57,497 bases of DNA from Rhizobium leguminosarum bv. viciae USDA 2370 (GCF_002008365.1 NZ_MRDL01000010.1:1-57497), one strand, 5' to 3'. Shown: positions 1 through 9,255, counted from the stretch's first letter. A program made the numbers and translations. The notes: generated by a model from the letters alone, not told the origin.

Positions 1-85
1 ATGCCGGTCAAAACTTAACCGAACCCAAGGAAAAGCCGCCAAATGCTGGTGTTCTGCCCCTTGCGTTCTTTCATTGGAGAAGACC

Positions 86-967
86 ATGGCAAGGATCGCA
101 TTCATCGGGCTTGGCAATATGGGCGGGCCGATGGCGGCCAATCTGGTCAAATCAGGTCATGAAGTCTTTGGCTTCGATCTTGCGGCTTCGGTGCTGAAGG
201 CGGCCGAGGAGAGCGGCGTCAAACCGGCAAGTCATGCCAGCCAGGCGGTCAAGGACGCGGAGATCATCATTACCATGCTGCCGCAGGGCAGGCACGTGCT
301 GACGGCCTGGACCGATATCCTGCAGTCGGCCGCGCAAGGCACGCTGGTCATCGATTGTTCGACCATCGATGTCGACAGCAGCCGCAAGGCGCATGAGATG
401 GCCAAGGCCGCGAGCTGCCTGTCGCTCGACGCCCCCGTCTCCGGCGGCACGGGCGGGGCAACCGCGGGCACGCTGACCTTCATGGCCGGCGGCTCGGAAG
501 AGGCCTTCGCCAAGGCAAAACCGATCCTCGAGGCGATGGGAAAGAAGATCGTCCATTGCGGCGAGGCCGGCGCCGGCCAGGCGGCGAAGATCTGCAACAA
601 CATGATCCTCGGCATTTCGATGATCGGCGTCTGCGAGGCCTTCGTACTCGCCGAGAAACTTGGGCTCTCGCATCAGGCGCTGTTCGACGTTGCCTCGACC
701 TCGTCGGGCCAGTGCTGGTCGATCAATACCTATTGCCCGGTGCCCGGACCAGTGCCGACTTCGCCTGCGAATAATGACTACAGGCCGGGCTTTGCCGCAG
801 CCCTGATGCTGAAGGATCTCAGGCTTTCGCAGGAGGCGGCGCTGGCGAGTGGCGCGTCCACGCCGCTCGGCGCGGAAGCAGCGCAGCTTTTCGCGCTCTT
901 CGAGAAGCAGGGTAATGGCGGAAGGGACTTTTCCGCCATCATCGAGATGTTCCGCGAGAAGGCTTAA
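86..967 (+). CDS. mmsB: 3-hydroxyisobutyrate dehydrogenase family NAD(P)-dependent oxidoreductase
   Basis: Beta-hydroxyacid dehydrogenase of 293 residues, expected to oxidise a 3-hydroxy acid such as 3-hydroxyisobutyrate (valine degradation) in the cytoplasm. The Rossmann motif GLGNMG is at residues 8-13, the substrate-binding motif DAPVSGG at about 115-121 and the catalytic Lys at about 168 in the GAGQAAK segment. Length matches the family. I chose the ATG at 86 over a TTG at 74 because a GGAGA box lies just upstream. The frame before it closes at base 18, so nothing of the preceding gene can be named. It converges with the hydratase-like gene at 984. Family is certain; the exact substrate is not, since tartronate-semialdehyde reductases look similar. 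Confidence 0.85.
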   Translation: MARIAFIGLGNMGGPMAANLVKSGHEVFGFDLAASVLKAAEESGVKPASHASQAVKDAEIIITMLPQGRHVLTAWTDILQSAAQGTLVIDCSTIDVDSSRKAHEMAKAASCLSLDAPVSGGTGGATAGTLTFMAGGSEEAFAKAKPILEAMGKKIVHCGEAGAGQAAKICNNMILGISMIGVCEAFVLAEKLGLSHQALFDVASTSSGQCWSINTYCPVPGPVPTSPANNDYRPGFAAALMLKDLRLSQEAALASGASTPLGAEAAQLFALFEKQGNGGRDFSAIIEMFREKA

Positions 968-983
968 GCGCCACGGGGTCAAG

Positions 984-1742
984 TCAACCCTTCGATACCG
1001 AGAAGCTGAGCCTGCTATTGCCGAGTTCGATGTCGATCTCGCCGGGTTCGGTCAGTTCGATCGCGCCGCTCAACGTGCCTGTGGTGATGAGCGCACCCGT
1101 CTTCAGCGATGTCTCGGGGCGCAAGCCATCATTGGCGTAATCGACGAGCCAGGTGAGAACGTCGCCCTTCGGATGCTGTGCCGGACCATCATAGATCGTG
1201 CGGCCGGCATGAGTGACCTTGAGCGGCGTTCCCCCGACGGTGTCGACAACGCTTTTTTCGAGCTTCGGACCGAGCACATAGCCGCTATTGCCGAGGCGGT
1301 CGGCGACGAACAGTAGAAAGGAAACGCTGCCGCTTTCCCTAACCGCGCTCACCAGCAGCTCGGCGCCGAGATGGACAGCGGAGATCGCCTTGACCACGTC
1401 GGCGCGGCTGTAGGGAACGCCTGTGCGGACCGGCAGATCACTGCCGAGACGGACGGCGATCTCGGTTTCGAATTTCAGGCCCGGATACCAGGGAATGTCA
1501 GCGCCCGAGACGGCTTCGGCATAGGGATGCAGCGGAGCGGTGACCGCCTGGCCCTGCGGCGAGACCGTCACCTTCCAGGCGTTGCTTGAAATACTGTCTG
1601 CAGCGGTGAGCAACTTCTGCGCCTCCATCGCCTGATGGAGATCGGCTGGCAGCGGGAAAGTGTCCGTTGCCTCCTGCCTGCCGGCCTGGCGCAGGCTGTG
1701 AAGCGTGGCTGCAACCGTGCGCGGATCGAATGTCTCTGTCAT
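984..1742 (-). CDS. 2-keto-4-pentenoate hydratase / FAH-like family protein
   Basis: A 252-residue protein resembling the MhpD-type hydratases of the fumarylacetoacetate hydrolase superfamily, which act on 2-keto-enoic acids in aromatic or sugar-acid degradation. It shows the central KFETEIAVRLG segment, the AVHLGAELLVSA segment and the C-terminal LKTGALITTGTLSG stretch typical of that fold. An open frame continues to 1823 but runs into the RIME palindrome. The ATG at 1742 is preceded by GAGGAG and gives a normal family length, so I used it. It converges with the dehydrogenase at 86-967 and is separated from rhaK by the repeat. Substrate unknown; a sugar-acid role near the rhamnose locus is only a guess. 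Confidence 0.75.
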   Translation of the reverse strand: MTETFDPRTVAATLHSLRQAGRQEATDTFPLPADLHQAMEAQKLLTAADSISSNAWKVTVSPQGQAVTAPLHPYAEAVSGADIPWYPGLKFETEIAVRLGSDLPVRTGVPYSRADVVKAISAVHLGAELLVSAVRESGSVSFLLFVADRLGNSGYVLGPKLEKSVVDTVGGTPLKVTHAGRTIYDGPAQHPKGDVLTWLVDYANDGLRPETSLKTGALITTGTLSGAIELTEPGEIDIELGNSRLSFSVSKG

Positions 1743-1778
1743 GCTATCTCCTCGACCTGATTTTCGAGGTGCCACACT

Positions 1779-1892
1779 AGAGCATGATGCCGAAAAGTGT
1801 GAGCGGTTTTCGGACGACATCATGCTCTAACTATATAATGTAGAACAGGATTCAGATTTTAGGCCGACCCGGCCTAAAATCATCCTGTTCTA
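1779..1892. repeat. RIME-like double palindrome
   Basis: Two adjacent palindromes. The first (1779-1828) has arms AGAGCATGATG and CATCATGCTCT. The second (1841-1892) has arms TAGAACAGGAT and ATCCTGTTCTA plus an inner ATTTTAGGCCG/CGGCCTAAAAT stem. The layout and total size (about 110 bp) fit the rhizobial intergenic mosaic element class (RIME) as I remember it. It lies between the hydratase-like gene and the end of rhaK and could fold into strong hairpins that end or stabilise transcripts. Confidence 0.8.
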
Positions 1893-1934
1893 GCGAGAAG
1901 GCAGGGACGAACAAGGCCGCTTTTGGAAAGACTC

Positions 1935-3314
1935 CTATTCCATCGCCGCGTACCAGCGGGTGCGATAGGCGGCCAGCCCCGGGATATCAGTCGGCGGAAC
2001 ATGCGTCTCGGCACCCGACACCGGCCGGATGCCGGTGAGAAGAGCGGCCCCCTGGCTGGTGCCGGTTGTGCCAGGAAGGGCCATGACCTCGCGGCCGGTT
2101 AGGGCGGCCAGCAGCGTGAGATAGGTCCCATTCAGGGCAAATGGGCCTTCGACGATAACAGGGCCTTTGGCGCCGATCAGTCCGAGGCAGGCATCGGTCA
2201 TCAAGGCGAGATAGAGGCAGGCAGCGGCAGAGCGCTCCTCGCGGCTTGCCTCTTCAGCACCGATCCAGCGGCTTACCTTTCCGGGAAAAGGCCCGGAACC
2301 CGGCGCGATATTCGGCAGGAGCATCATGCCTTTGTCGATGACCGGGCCGATTGCCGCCTCGACGGCTTTTTCGTCGATAGGGCCGATCTCGGCAGAAAGA
2401 ATTTCGAATTCCCGCCCGCCCATGAAACGCGAGGAGGGGACGGCCCGGCCATAGGCATCGACATTGGCGAGCGCATCGCGTTTCGGGTCGAGATGATCGA
2501 GATCGCCGCCGACGCCAAAATTGATGACCCATGTGCCGGTGGAGACGACCGCAAAGGGCGCTTCGCGACGCACCAGATGCGGCAGCAGCGAGGCATTGGA
2601 ATCGTGAATGCCGCAATAGACCGGCACGGGTGCGGTAAGGCCGAGCTCTGCGGCGATGTCGGGAAGAACCGGGCCAAGCGCATCGAAGGCGGATCGGATC
2701 GGCGCCATGAGGTCGCGAATGCCAAGCCTGTCGACGAGCGAGGAATAGCTGCCGGCCCTCGGGTTCCAGAGGTCGGTATGACAGCCGAGCGAGGTCAGCT
2801 CATTGGCGGCAACACCCGTCAGCCGCGCCGTCCAATATTGCGCATATGTGAGGATGGTCGCAACCTCGGCGAATTCCTCGGGAAAGGCGGTCTTCTGGTA
2901 GTGCAGCTGCGCGCCGACGTTGAGGCCCATCGCGAGGTGCGGCGAGAAGGTTTCGTCGAAGGAGGGGCGCAGCCGCGTATAGGCGTCGCGGATTTCCTGC
3001 GGATATTCATGTTCATAGTCGATGACAGGCATGGCAAGCGTGCCGTCCCGGGCAAGGAGTGCTGCGGAGGCGCCATGGGTGGTGATCGAAATGGCGTCGA
3101 AGCCGGGCTCGCGCGCAAGGCTCTTCAGCGCATCGCGCGCAAAGGACCAGAGGGCCTCTACGTCGTAATGCGGATAGAGACCGGTTTTGATCGCGATATT
3201 CGGCCGTTTCAGGACGGCGACCTCGGCGCCCGTCTCGCTGTCGAGCACGACCACCTTGGCATTGGTCTTGCCGATGTCGAGGACGGCGATGCGGCGATAA
3301 GAGGTGGCGTTCAT
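1935..3314 (-). CDS. rhaK: Rhamnulokinase-type FGGY sugar kinase RhaK
   Basis: A 459-residue FGGY-family carbohydrate kinase, expected to phosphorylate L-rhamnulose with ATP in the cytoplasm. The N-terminal phosphate-binding motif DIGKTNAK is at residues 13-20. The middle has [13 protein letters not shown] and the [10 protein letters not shown] nucleotide-binding strand, and a glycine-rich [10 protein letters not shown] segment lies near the end. It is the last gene of the minus-strand rha operon; its ATG overlaps the rhaU stop by 4 bp (3311-3314), implying translational coupling. In R. leguminosarum the kinase is also reported to be needed for the RhaSTPQ transporter to function, so a second role in uptake is possible here. 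It is followed by the RIME-like repeat. Confidence 0.93.
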   Translation of the reverse strand: MNATSYRRIAVLDIGKTNAKVVVLDSETGAEVAVLKRPNIAIKTGLYPHYDVEALWSFARDALKSLAREPGFDAISITTHGASAALLARDGTLAMPVIDYEHEYPQEIRDAYTRLRPSFDETFSPHLAMGLNVGAQLHYQKTAFPEEFAEVATILTYAQYWTARLTGVAANELTSLGCHTDLWNPRAGSYSSLVDRLGIRDLMAPIRSAFDALGPVLPDIAAELGLTAPVPVYCGIHDSNASLLPHLVRREAPFAVVSTGTWVINFGVGGDLDHLDPKRDALANVDAYGRAVPSSRFMGGREFEILSAEIGPIDEKAVEAAIGPVIDKGMMLLPNIAPGSGPFPGKVSRWIGAEEASREERSAAACLYLALMTDACLGLIGAKGPVIVEGPFALNGTYLTLLAALTGREVMALPGTTGTSQGAALLTGIRPVSGAETHVPPTDIPGLAAYRTRWYAAME

Positions 3315-3631
3315 GGCATATGGAAGACGGTGACCAGGTCGCTCTGGACCGGCGAATTATCGGGATTGGTCGCCATGATATCGGCCATGTGCGCCCACCA
3401 TTTTTTCATGACCGGATGGTCCGGCAGGCTTGCCATCCTATGGTCGGCGGGCCGCGTCAACACGCCGAACAGCGTGTTGGTCTCGCGGTCGAGATGAATG
3501 GAATAGTCGCTGGCGCCTGACTTGTGCAGGAGATCGACCAGTTCCGGCCAGATCTCGTCATGCCGCTTGCGGTATTCGGCTTCCATGCCCGGATTGAGCT
3601 GCATTTTGAAGGCGTGTTTTTCTAAAGTCAT
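3311..3631 (-). CDS. rhaU: L-rhamnose mutarotase RhaU
   Basis: A 106-residue protein of the RhaM/RhaU family, which interconverts the alpha and beta anomers of L-rhamnose so that the isomerase receives the right form. Family landmarks visible are the RHDEIWPEL segment near residues 23-31, the hydrophobic LFGVL strand and the [12 protein letters not shown] helix near 75-86. Length is that of the family (about 104). It overlaps rhaQ upstream and rhaK downstream by 4 bp each (ATGA junctions), so the three genes are translationally coupled. Confidence 0.95.
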   Translation of the reverse strand: MTLEKHAFKMQLNPGMEAEYRKRHDEIWPELVDLLHKSGASDYSIHLDRETNTLFGVLTRPADHRMASLPDHPVMKKWWAHMADIMATNPDNSPVQSDLVTVFHMP

Positions 3632-4635
3632 CGGGAGCTCATGACCTTGATGCGGCGGGCGATGATCGGGATGGCGATGGTGATGATCAGAAGCAGGCCG
3701 ATGAAGATCGACATGACGATGCCTGGCACGTTCAGCAGGCCGAGGCCGAAGGTGACGAGACCCATGACGAAGGCGGCGATGACGACGCCGACGATGGTGC
3801 CGGAGCCGCCGAGGATCGAGATGCCGCCGAGCACGACCATGGTGACGACCTCAAGTTCCCAGCCCTGGGCGATTGACGGCCGGGTCGAGCCGAGGCGTGA
3901 GGTCAAGCAGACGGCGGCAACGCCGCTCATGACGCCGGTCAACAGGAAGAGGATGAATTTGACGCGCTCGACCGGAATGCCGGAGAAGCGGGCGGCGAAG
4001 TCGTTGTTGCCGATCGCATAGACCTGCCGGCCGAAATTCGTCGCATGCAGGAGGATGGCGAAGAGGATCGCCAGCACGATGAAGAGCACGAATTCGAAGG
4101 AGAATACCCAGACGACATAGCCCTGGCCGAAATAGGCGAAATCAGCCGGGTATTTGCCATAGGCCTGATCACCGAGGACGATATAGGAAATGCCGCGGAA
4201 AAGGCTCATCGTGCCGATGGTGACGACGATCGACGGCAGTTTCAGCACCGAGACCAGAACGCCGTTGAAGATGCCGCAGGCAAGGCCGGTGCCGATGCCG
4301 ATCGCGACCAGGCCCGGTGTGCCGATGCCGACCTGCGCTGCCGCGCCCATTGCCGTCGAGGCGAGCGCGATGATCGCAGCGACCGAGAGGTCGATCTCGC
4401 CTGATATGACGAGCAGCGCCATGGCAAAGGCGATCATTGCCTTTTCGGTGAAGTTAAAGGTGGCGTCCGAGAGATTCCAGGCATCGAGGAAATAGGGCGA
4501 GGCGAGCGAATTGAAGATGAAGATCAGCACGGCGACGGCAAAGAGCAGCACTTCCCAGCTCGCGAGGATGCGGCGGAAGGGTGTGCCGAGGCGGTCGGGA
4601 ATGACCCGCTTTTCGTGTGTGGACACGGTGCTCAT
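3628..4635 (-). CDS. rhaQ: Rhamnose ABC transporter permease RhaQ
   Basis: A 335-residue inner-membrane permease of the RbsC/BPD_transp_2 family, one half of the channel for L-rhamnose import. Many hydrophobic segments are visible, and the conserved cytoplasmic loop region contains the [18 protein letters not shown] segment, which contacts the ATPase. The open frame runs on upstream to 5214, but that extra part is antisense-like shadow of rhaP. The ATG at 4635 overlaps the rhaP stop (ATGA) and starts a typical hydrophilic N-terminus. Its end overlaps rhaU by 4 bp. Confidence 0.93.
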   Translation of the reverse strand: MSTVSTHEKRVIPDRLGTPFRRILASWEVLLFAVAVLIFIFNSLASPYFLDAWNLSDATFNFTEKAMIAFAMALLVISGEIDLSVAAIIALASTAMGAAAQVGIGTPGLVAIGIGTGLACGIFNGVLVSVLKLPSIVVTIGTMSLFRGISYIVLGDQAYGKYPADFAYFGQGYVVWVFSFEFVLFIVLAILFAILLHATNFGRQVYAIGNNDFAARFSGIPVERVKFILFLLTGVMSGVAAVCLTSRLGSTRPSIAQGWELEVVTMVVLGGISILGGSGTIVGVVIAAFVMGLVTFGLGLLNVPGIVMSIFIGLLLIITIAIPIIARRIKVMSSR

Positions 4636-5633
4636 GCTGCGGCCTCCGTTCTGATCTCGGCCGCGGCGCGGTCGCGCAGGATGATGCGGCCGCGGTTGCG
4701 CTCGCGCCTGGCGTTGAAGGCGACGGCGAGAATGATGACGGTTCCGGAGATCGCCATCTGCGTGAAGGGTGAAATGCCGATCACCGGCAATGCATTCTTG
4801 ATGACGCCGAGGAAGAGCGCGCCGAGCACGGTGCCGGCGACCGAGCCGACGCCGCCGGCAATCGAGATGCCGCCGATGACGCAGGCCGCGACGCTGTCGA
4901 GTTCGAAGCCGTTGGCGATATCGACATAGGCAACAGCATAACGCGACACCCAGAGATAGCTCGCAAGGCCGGCGAGCGCGCCCGACAGGGCGAAGGCCAG
5001 GAATTTCGTCCAGCCCGTATCGATGCCGGCATAGACGGCCGCGGTCGGATTGCCGCCGGTCGCATAGGCCGAGCGGCCGAACTGGGTGTATCGGAGCAGG
5101 ACATACATCAGGAGCACGATTATGATGCCCACCCAGCCGAGAACGGGCAGGCCGAGGATCGGCGTGCGCGGCACCGACAGAAAGACCGGCGTCATCTGGT
5201 GGGCGTTGACCCACGCCCCGCCCGACAGCACGAAGGCCATGCCGCGATAGATGGTGAGCGTGCCGAGTGTCACGACGATCGGCGGAATTTCGAGCGCCCA
5301 GACGAGAAGGCCGTTGATGGCGCCGAGGCAGGCGCCGATGACGATCGCGGCAAGGATGAGCACGACGAGCGGCAGATTGGGATAGGCGGCATTCATCATC
5401 GCGATCGCCATGCCGGTGAAGGCGAGGTTGGCGGCAACCGACAGGTCGATCGATTTCGTCAGGATGACCGTCATCTGCGCGAGCGCCAGGATGATCAGGA
5501 TGGAGGTATCGTTGAAAATGCCGGCGAGATTCTCCGGCGTTGCGAAATCGGCAGCGCGCGTCGAAAAGATCGCGATCATCACGACGATGATGAGGAACAG
5601 CAGGGTTTCGCGTTTTCTGATCAGTCTTACCAT
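4632..5633 (-). CDS. rhaP: Rhamnose ABC transporter permease RhaP
   Basis: A 333-residue RbsC-type permease, the partner of RhaQ. It starts with a short basic stretch (MVRLIRKRE) followed by a first membrane helix. It carries the family segment TKSIDLSVAANLAF, the loop ATGGNPTAAVYAGIDTGWTK and a final hydrophobic helix near GTVIILAVAFNARRE. It follows rhaT with a gap of 42 bp and overlaps rhaQ by 4 bp. Together RhaP and RhaQ would form the membrane pore served by RhaT and RhaS. Confidence 0.93.
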   Translation of the reverse strand: MVRLIRKRETLLFLIIVVMIAIFSTRAADFATPENLAGIFNDTSILIILALAQMTVILTKSIDLSVAANLAFTGMAIAMMNAAYPNLPLVVLILAAIVIGACLGAINGLLVWALEIPPIVVTLGTLTIYRGMAFVLSGGAWVNAHQMTPVFLSVPRTPILGLPVLGWVGIIIVLLMYVLLRYTQFGRSAYATGGNPTAAVYAGIDTGWTKFLAFALSGALAGLASYLWVSRYAVAYVDIANGFELDSVAACVIGGISIAGGVGSVAGTVLGALFLGVIKNALPVIGISPFTQMAISGTVIILAVAFNARRERNRGRIILRDRAAAEIRTEAAA

Positions 5634-5675
5634 GCTCTTACCTTATGAATTGCTGGGCCTTATGCATTGCGGGCC

Positions 5676-7211
5676 TCATGTATTGCCGGTGGCGGCGCGC
5701 ACCAGCGCTTCCGGCGACAGCTCGGCGCGGTCGAAAATTCCGGCGGCGAGACCTTCCTTCATCACCAGGACGCGATCCGACATCCCGATGATTTCGGGCA
5801 GTTCGGACGAGACCATGATGATCGACAGGCCCTCGGCGGCGAGTTCGCTGATGAAGCCGTGCACGGCCGCCTTCGAACCGATGTCGATGCCTTTTGTGGG
5901 TTCATCGAGGATGATGACCTTCGGCGCCGTCGCCAGCCATTTGCCGATGACGACCTTCTGCTGATTGCCGCCGGAGAGCGTGCCGACCGGGACGGAAAGG
6001 GCAGCGGCGCGTAAGTCCAGCCGCTCGGCATATTTGCGCGCGAGCGCGAATTCGTTGGCCGCCCTAAGGAAGCCTCGGCGCGAGGTGCGGGCGAGCGAGG
6101 GCAGCGTCATGTTCTGGAAGATCGGCATCGGCAGCGCCAGCCCGTGGCGGCCGCGTTCCTCCGGCACATAGACGATGCCGGCCCGGATCGCATCCTGCGG
6201 CGAATGGATGGTGATCTCGCGGCCCTCGAGCATCATGGTGCCCGAGAGCGGCCTGGTGATGCCGAAGAGCGATTGGGACAGTTCCGAACGCCCGGCGCCG
6301 ATCAGGCCGTAAATGCCGAGAATCTCGCCCTGGCGCAGGGTGAAGGAGATGTCGCGGAATTCGGTGCGGTGGCTGTAATTGCGGATCTCGAGAACCGGGC
6401 CGCCGATGGCGACATCGACCTTCGGAAAGGCATTCTCGACGTCGCGGCCGACCATCATGCGGACGATCTCGTCCTGCGGCGTTTCCTTGAGCCGGCCCTG
6501 GCCGACGGCGCGGCCGTCGCGGAAGACGACGAAATCGTCGGCGATCTCGTACACCTCGTCGAACTTGTGGCTGATGAAGAGGATCGCCTTGCCCTTTTCC
6601 TTCAGGCCCCGGACGATGCGGAAGAGATCGTCGATCTCCTTGCGGGAAAGGGCTGCCGTCGGTTCGTCCATGATGACGATGCGGGCCTCGATCGACAGAG
6701 CGCGCGCAATCGCCACCAGATGGCGCTGCGCGATCGAGAGGTCCTTCAGCCGGATCGTCGGATCGATATTGCTTTCGAGCGCGGTCAACAGCGCCTTCGC
6801 GCGGCTGTTCATCGCCTGCCAGTCGATGGTGCGCAAACGCGTGCGCGGCGCATGGCCGAGGAAAATGTTTTCGGCAACCGTCAGCTCGTCGAACAGCACG
6901 GTTTCCTGATGGATGGCGGTGACGCCGGCATCGATTGCGGCTTGGGCGCTGGCAAAGGTCACCGGCTGGCCGTCGACGAGGATCTCGCCTTCATTCGGCC
7001 TGTAGATGCCGGTCAGGATCTTGACCAGCGTCGATTTGCCGGCGCCGTTTTCGCCGATCAGCGCGGTCACCGTGCCGGGATGCAGCGCGATGCTGACATT
7101 GTCGAGCGCCTTCACGCCCGGGAAGATCTGGGAGATGCCGCGCATTTCCAGAATGGCGGGCGCATCACCGGTTTTGCTGTCCGTGGCGGTTTGTTGAAAG
7201 GCAGCGTTCAT
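5676..7211 (-). CDS. rhaT: Rhamnose ABC transporter double ATPase RhaT
   Basis: A 511-residue fused double ATP-binding protein of the RbsA/MglA type that energises L-rhamnose import. The first half has Walker A GENGAGKST at residues 53-61 and Walker B VIMDEPTAALS. The second half has the degenerate Walker A GLIGAGRSE, the LSGGNQQKVVIGKWL signature and Walker B IILDEPTKGID. A degenerate second Walker A is normal in this sugar-ATPase subfamily. It lies 72 bp after rhaS, with a perfect hairpin in between that probably keeps ATPase levels below those of the binding protein. Confidence 0.94.
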   Translation of the reverse strand: MNAAFQQTATDSKTGDAPAILEMRGISQIFPGVKALDNVSIALHPGTVTALIGENGAGKSTLVKILTGIYRPNEGEILVDGQPVTFASAQAAIDAGVTAIHQETVLFDELTVAENIFLGHAPRTRLRTIDWQAMNSRAKALLTALESNIDPTIRLKDLSIAQRHLVAIARALSIEARIVIMDEPTAALSRKEIDDLFRIVRGLKEKGKAILFISHKFDEVYEIADDFVVFRDGRAVGQGRLKETPQDEIVRMMVGRDVENAFPKVDVAIGGPVLEIRNYSHRTEFRDISFTLRQGEILGIYGLIGAGRSELSQSLFGITRPLSGTMMLEGREITIHSPQDAIRAGIVYVPEERGRHGLALPMPIFQNMTLPSLARTSRRGFLRAANEFALARKYAERLDLRAAALSVPVGTLSGGNQQKVVIGKWLATAPKVIILDEPTKGIDIGSKAAVHGFISELAAEGLSIIMVSSELPEIIGMSDRVLVMKEGLAAGIFDRAELSPEALVRAATGNT

Positions 7212-7239
7212 CGAGCTTCTACCAGTGTCGAATGAGAAT

Positions 7240-7263
7240 CCCGGCGGCCATCAGGCCGCCGGG
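7240..7263 (-). promoter_or_regulatory. Intercistronic hairpin between rhaS and rhaT
   Basis: A perfect 10-bp stem (CCCGGCGGCC/GGCCGCCGGG) with a 4-nt loop sits just downstream of rhaS. In the direction of the operon it is not followed by a T-run, so it is more likely a 3' stabiliser or partial attenuator that favours rhaS mRNA than a full terminator. Confidence 0.7.
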
Positions 7264-7283
7264 CTTTTATGCGTCGGCTTGGA

Positions 7284-8279
7284 TCAGAAGACCTTGGAGA
7301 ACTGGTCGATGTTCGTAGCGTTGTAGACGAAGGGATCGGCCATGGCGGCTTCGCCGTTGTCGCCGACCTTGATCTTGCCCATGCGGCCGGCCTCGATCTC
7401 GCTGCCCGGCTTGCCGTCGGTCTCGCCCTTGACGAGGCGATAGGCGATCTGCGTTGCGGAGTAGCCGAGATCGATCGGGTTCCAGATGGCGAATTCCTTC
7501 GTCGCGCCCGACTTGATCGCGCCGGCCATTTCGGACGGCAGGCCAAGACCGGTGACGTAGACCTTGCCGACAAGGCCCTTGTCTTCGACGACCTTCGACG
7601 CGGCGAGAACGCCGACCGTCGTCGGAGCGACGATGACCTTGATGTTCGGGTTCGCCTTCAGCAGGCCCTCGGCTTCACGGTAGGACTTGTCCGAGAGGTC
7701 GTCGCCATAGACCGTGGTGACGAGGTTGAGGCCCGGGAAATCCTTGAGCTGCTTCTTCATCTGGTCGATCCAGATGTTCTGGTTGGTCGAGGTGGTCGTT
7801 GCCGACAGGATCGCGAAGTCACCCTTGCCGCCGTCGAGATGGTCCTTGACGAGGGTCAGGCACATTTTGCCGATCAACTCGTTGGACGACGGGTTGAGCT
7901 GAAGGATACGGCCTTCAGGCGCGACGCCGGAATCCCAGGAGATGACCTTGATGCCGCGCTGTGTAGCCTTCTTCAGCGCCGGAACGAGCGCGTCGGGATC
8001 GTTGGCCGAAACGGCGATGGCGCTGACGCCCTGGGCGATCAGCGAGTTGATGACTTCGATCTGGCCTTCGGCCGTCGTCGTCGTCGGACCCGTATAGATG
8101 ACCTCGACGCCGCCGAGTTCCTTGGCCGCTTCCTGCGCGCCCTTGTTGGCAGCATCGAAGAAGCCGTTGCCGAGCGACTTGACGACGAGACCGATCTTGA
8201 TGTCGGCGGCACTTGCCGTGCCGGCCATCATGGCGACGGCAAATGCCACGCCGATTGCGAGTTTCTTTGCGAGTTTCAT
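7284..8279 (-). CDS. rhaS: Rhamnose ABC transporter periplasmic binding protein RhaS
   Basis: A 331-residue periplasmic sugar-binding protein of the Peripla_BP_4 / LsrB-like family that captures L-rhamnose for RhaTPQ. A clear Sec signal peptide (KLAKKLAIGVAFAVAMMAG, with cleavage after TASA) occupies residues 1-24. The mature part begins DIKIGLVVKSLGNGFF, the usual first beta strand, and includes VKVISWDSG-like hinge strands. I chose the ATG at 8279 over an upstream in-frame codon at 8306 because GGGAGGA precedes it and the signal peptide then starts normally. It is second in the operon, 48 bp after rhaR. Confidence 0.93.
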   Translation of the reverse strand: MKLAKKLAIGVAFAVAMMAGTASAADIKIGLVVKSLGNGFFDAANKGAQEAAKELGGVEVIYTGPTTTTAEGQIEVINSLIAQGVSAIAVSANDPDALVPALKKATQRGIKVISWDSGVAPEGRILQLNPSSNELIGKMCLTLVKDHLDGGKGDFAILSATTTSTNQNIWIDQMKKQLKDFPGLNLVTTVYGDDLSDKSYREAEGLLKANPNIKVIVAPTTVGVLAASKVVEDKGLVGKVYVTGLGLPSEMAGAIKSGATKEFAIWNPIDLGYSATQIAYRLVKGETDGKPGSEIEAGRMGKIKVGDNGEAAMADPFVYNATNIDQFSKVF

Positions 8280-8327
8280 GCTTTCATCCTCCCACTTGAT
8301 TGACACTCTTCACACCTGGCCGGCGCC

Positions 8328-9140
8328 TTATGCGACCGACGAGGAATCCTCCTTGATTGCCTGGGCGACCGGGCTCGCGACAATGAGCCTGATGCCGGCA
8401 TTCTCGATCATCCTGACGGCTTCCTCTGGAATGCCGTCATCGGTGATGATCGTAGACACACGCTCGAGCGGGCACAGAATGAGGCTCGAGCGGCGATGGA
8501 ACTTGCTGGAATCGGCCATGACGACCAGTTCGTCGGCCTGATGCATCAGCTTCTGCTCGCTCTGGATGATCAGCGCGTCGGCTTCCATGATGCCGAGCGG
8601 GCCGACGCCCTGCGCACCGATGAAGAAACGGCGGGCGTAGAAATTGCGGATCGCGTCGTTGTCGAAGGGGGAGAGGATCAGGCTCTGCTCGCGATAGATC
8701 GCGCCGCCCGGCACCGTCACCGTGTTCTTCGAATGCTTGACCAGATGTTCGGCAATCGCGAAGGAATTGGTCATCACCTGCAGGCGGTGGGCCGCCATGA
8801 AATGCACCATCTGGAAGGTGGTCGTGCCACCGTTGATGATGATCGCGTCGCCGGGATCGCAAAGCTCGACTGCCTGGCGGGCGATTGCGCGTTTCTTGTC
8901 GATATTGACCGATTCCGACACCCGGAAGGGACGCCCGGCGAGATTGCCGAGCTGCGGCGGATGCACCGCCTCGGCGCCGCCGCGCACGCGCCGGATCTTG
9001 CCCTGAACATGAAGAGCCGCGATGTCGCGCCGGATCGTCGCCTCGGAAGCCTCGGTCAGTTCGGAAATATCCTGAACCGTCACGACGGACTTTTCCTGAA
9101 CGGCGCTCAGAATGATGCGATGGCGTTCGCGTTCGTGCAT
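8328..9140 (-). CDS. rhaR: DeoR-family rhamnose operon regulator RhaR
   Basis: A 270-residue DeoR/GlpR-type transcription factor. The N-terminal winged helix-turn-helix spans about residues 5-60 (VQDISELTEASEATIRRDIAAL, then the RRVRGGAE wing). The C-terminal sugar-phosphate sensor domain contains INGGTTTFQMVHFM and the late DSSKFHRRS segment typical of DeoR sensors. A strong AAAGGAGGAG site precedes the ATG. It is the first gene of the minus-strand operon and faces rhaD, with two operator-like repeats between, so autoregulation and control of both transcripts is likely. In R. leguminosarum RhaR is described as a negative regulator. Confidence 0.93.
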   Translation of the reverse strand: MHERERHRIILSAVQEKSVVTVQDISELTEASEATIRRDIAALHVQGKIRRVRGGAEAVHPPQLGNLAGRPFRVSESVNIDKKRAIARQAVELCDPGDAIIINGGTTTFQMVHFMAAHRLQVMTNSFAIAEHLVKHSKNTVTVPGGAIYREQSLILSPFDNDAIRNFYARRFFIGAQGVGPLGIMEADALIIQSEQKLMHQADELVVMADSSKFHRRSSLILCPLERVSTIITDDGIPEEAVRMIENAGIRLIVASPVAQAIKEDSSSVA

Positions 9141-9182
9141 GGGGCTCCTCCTTTAATCGTTTATTTCGCACATATGACAATG

Positions 9183-9255
9183 TGTCAATCAAAAACGATC
9201 ATAAATTTTCATATTGCGCTGCACAATAATCGAATTTGATCGTTTTCGATTGACA
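9183..9255. promoter_or_regulatory. Paired RhaR operator-like sites between divergent rhaR and rhaD
   Basis: Two 19-bp sites in inverted orientation: TGTCAATCAAAAACGATCA at 9183-9201 and TGATCGTTTTCGATTGACA at 9237-9255, matching at 18 of 19 positions when one is reverse-complemented, 35 bp apart. Each contains two GAT(C/T)G-type elements separated by a T-rich core, as in DeoR-family operators. Each ends in TTGACA pointing outward, so a bound repressor would cover the -35 boxes of both divergent promoters. Binding by RhaR is inferred. Confidence 0.8.

Noticed and set aside
4636..5214. N-terminal extension of the rhaQ reading frame
   Set aside because: The extra residues are Arg-rich shadow of rhaP. 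The ATGA overlap at 4632-4635 gives the natural start.
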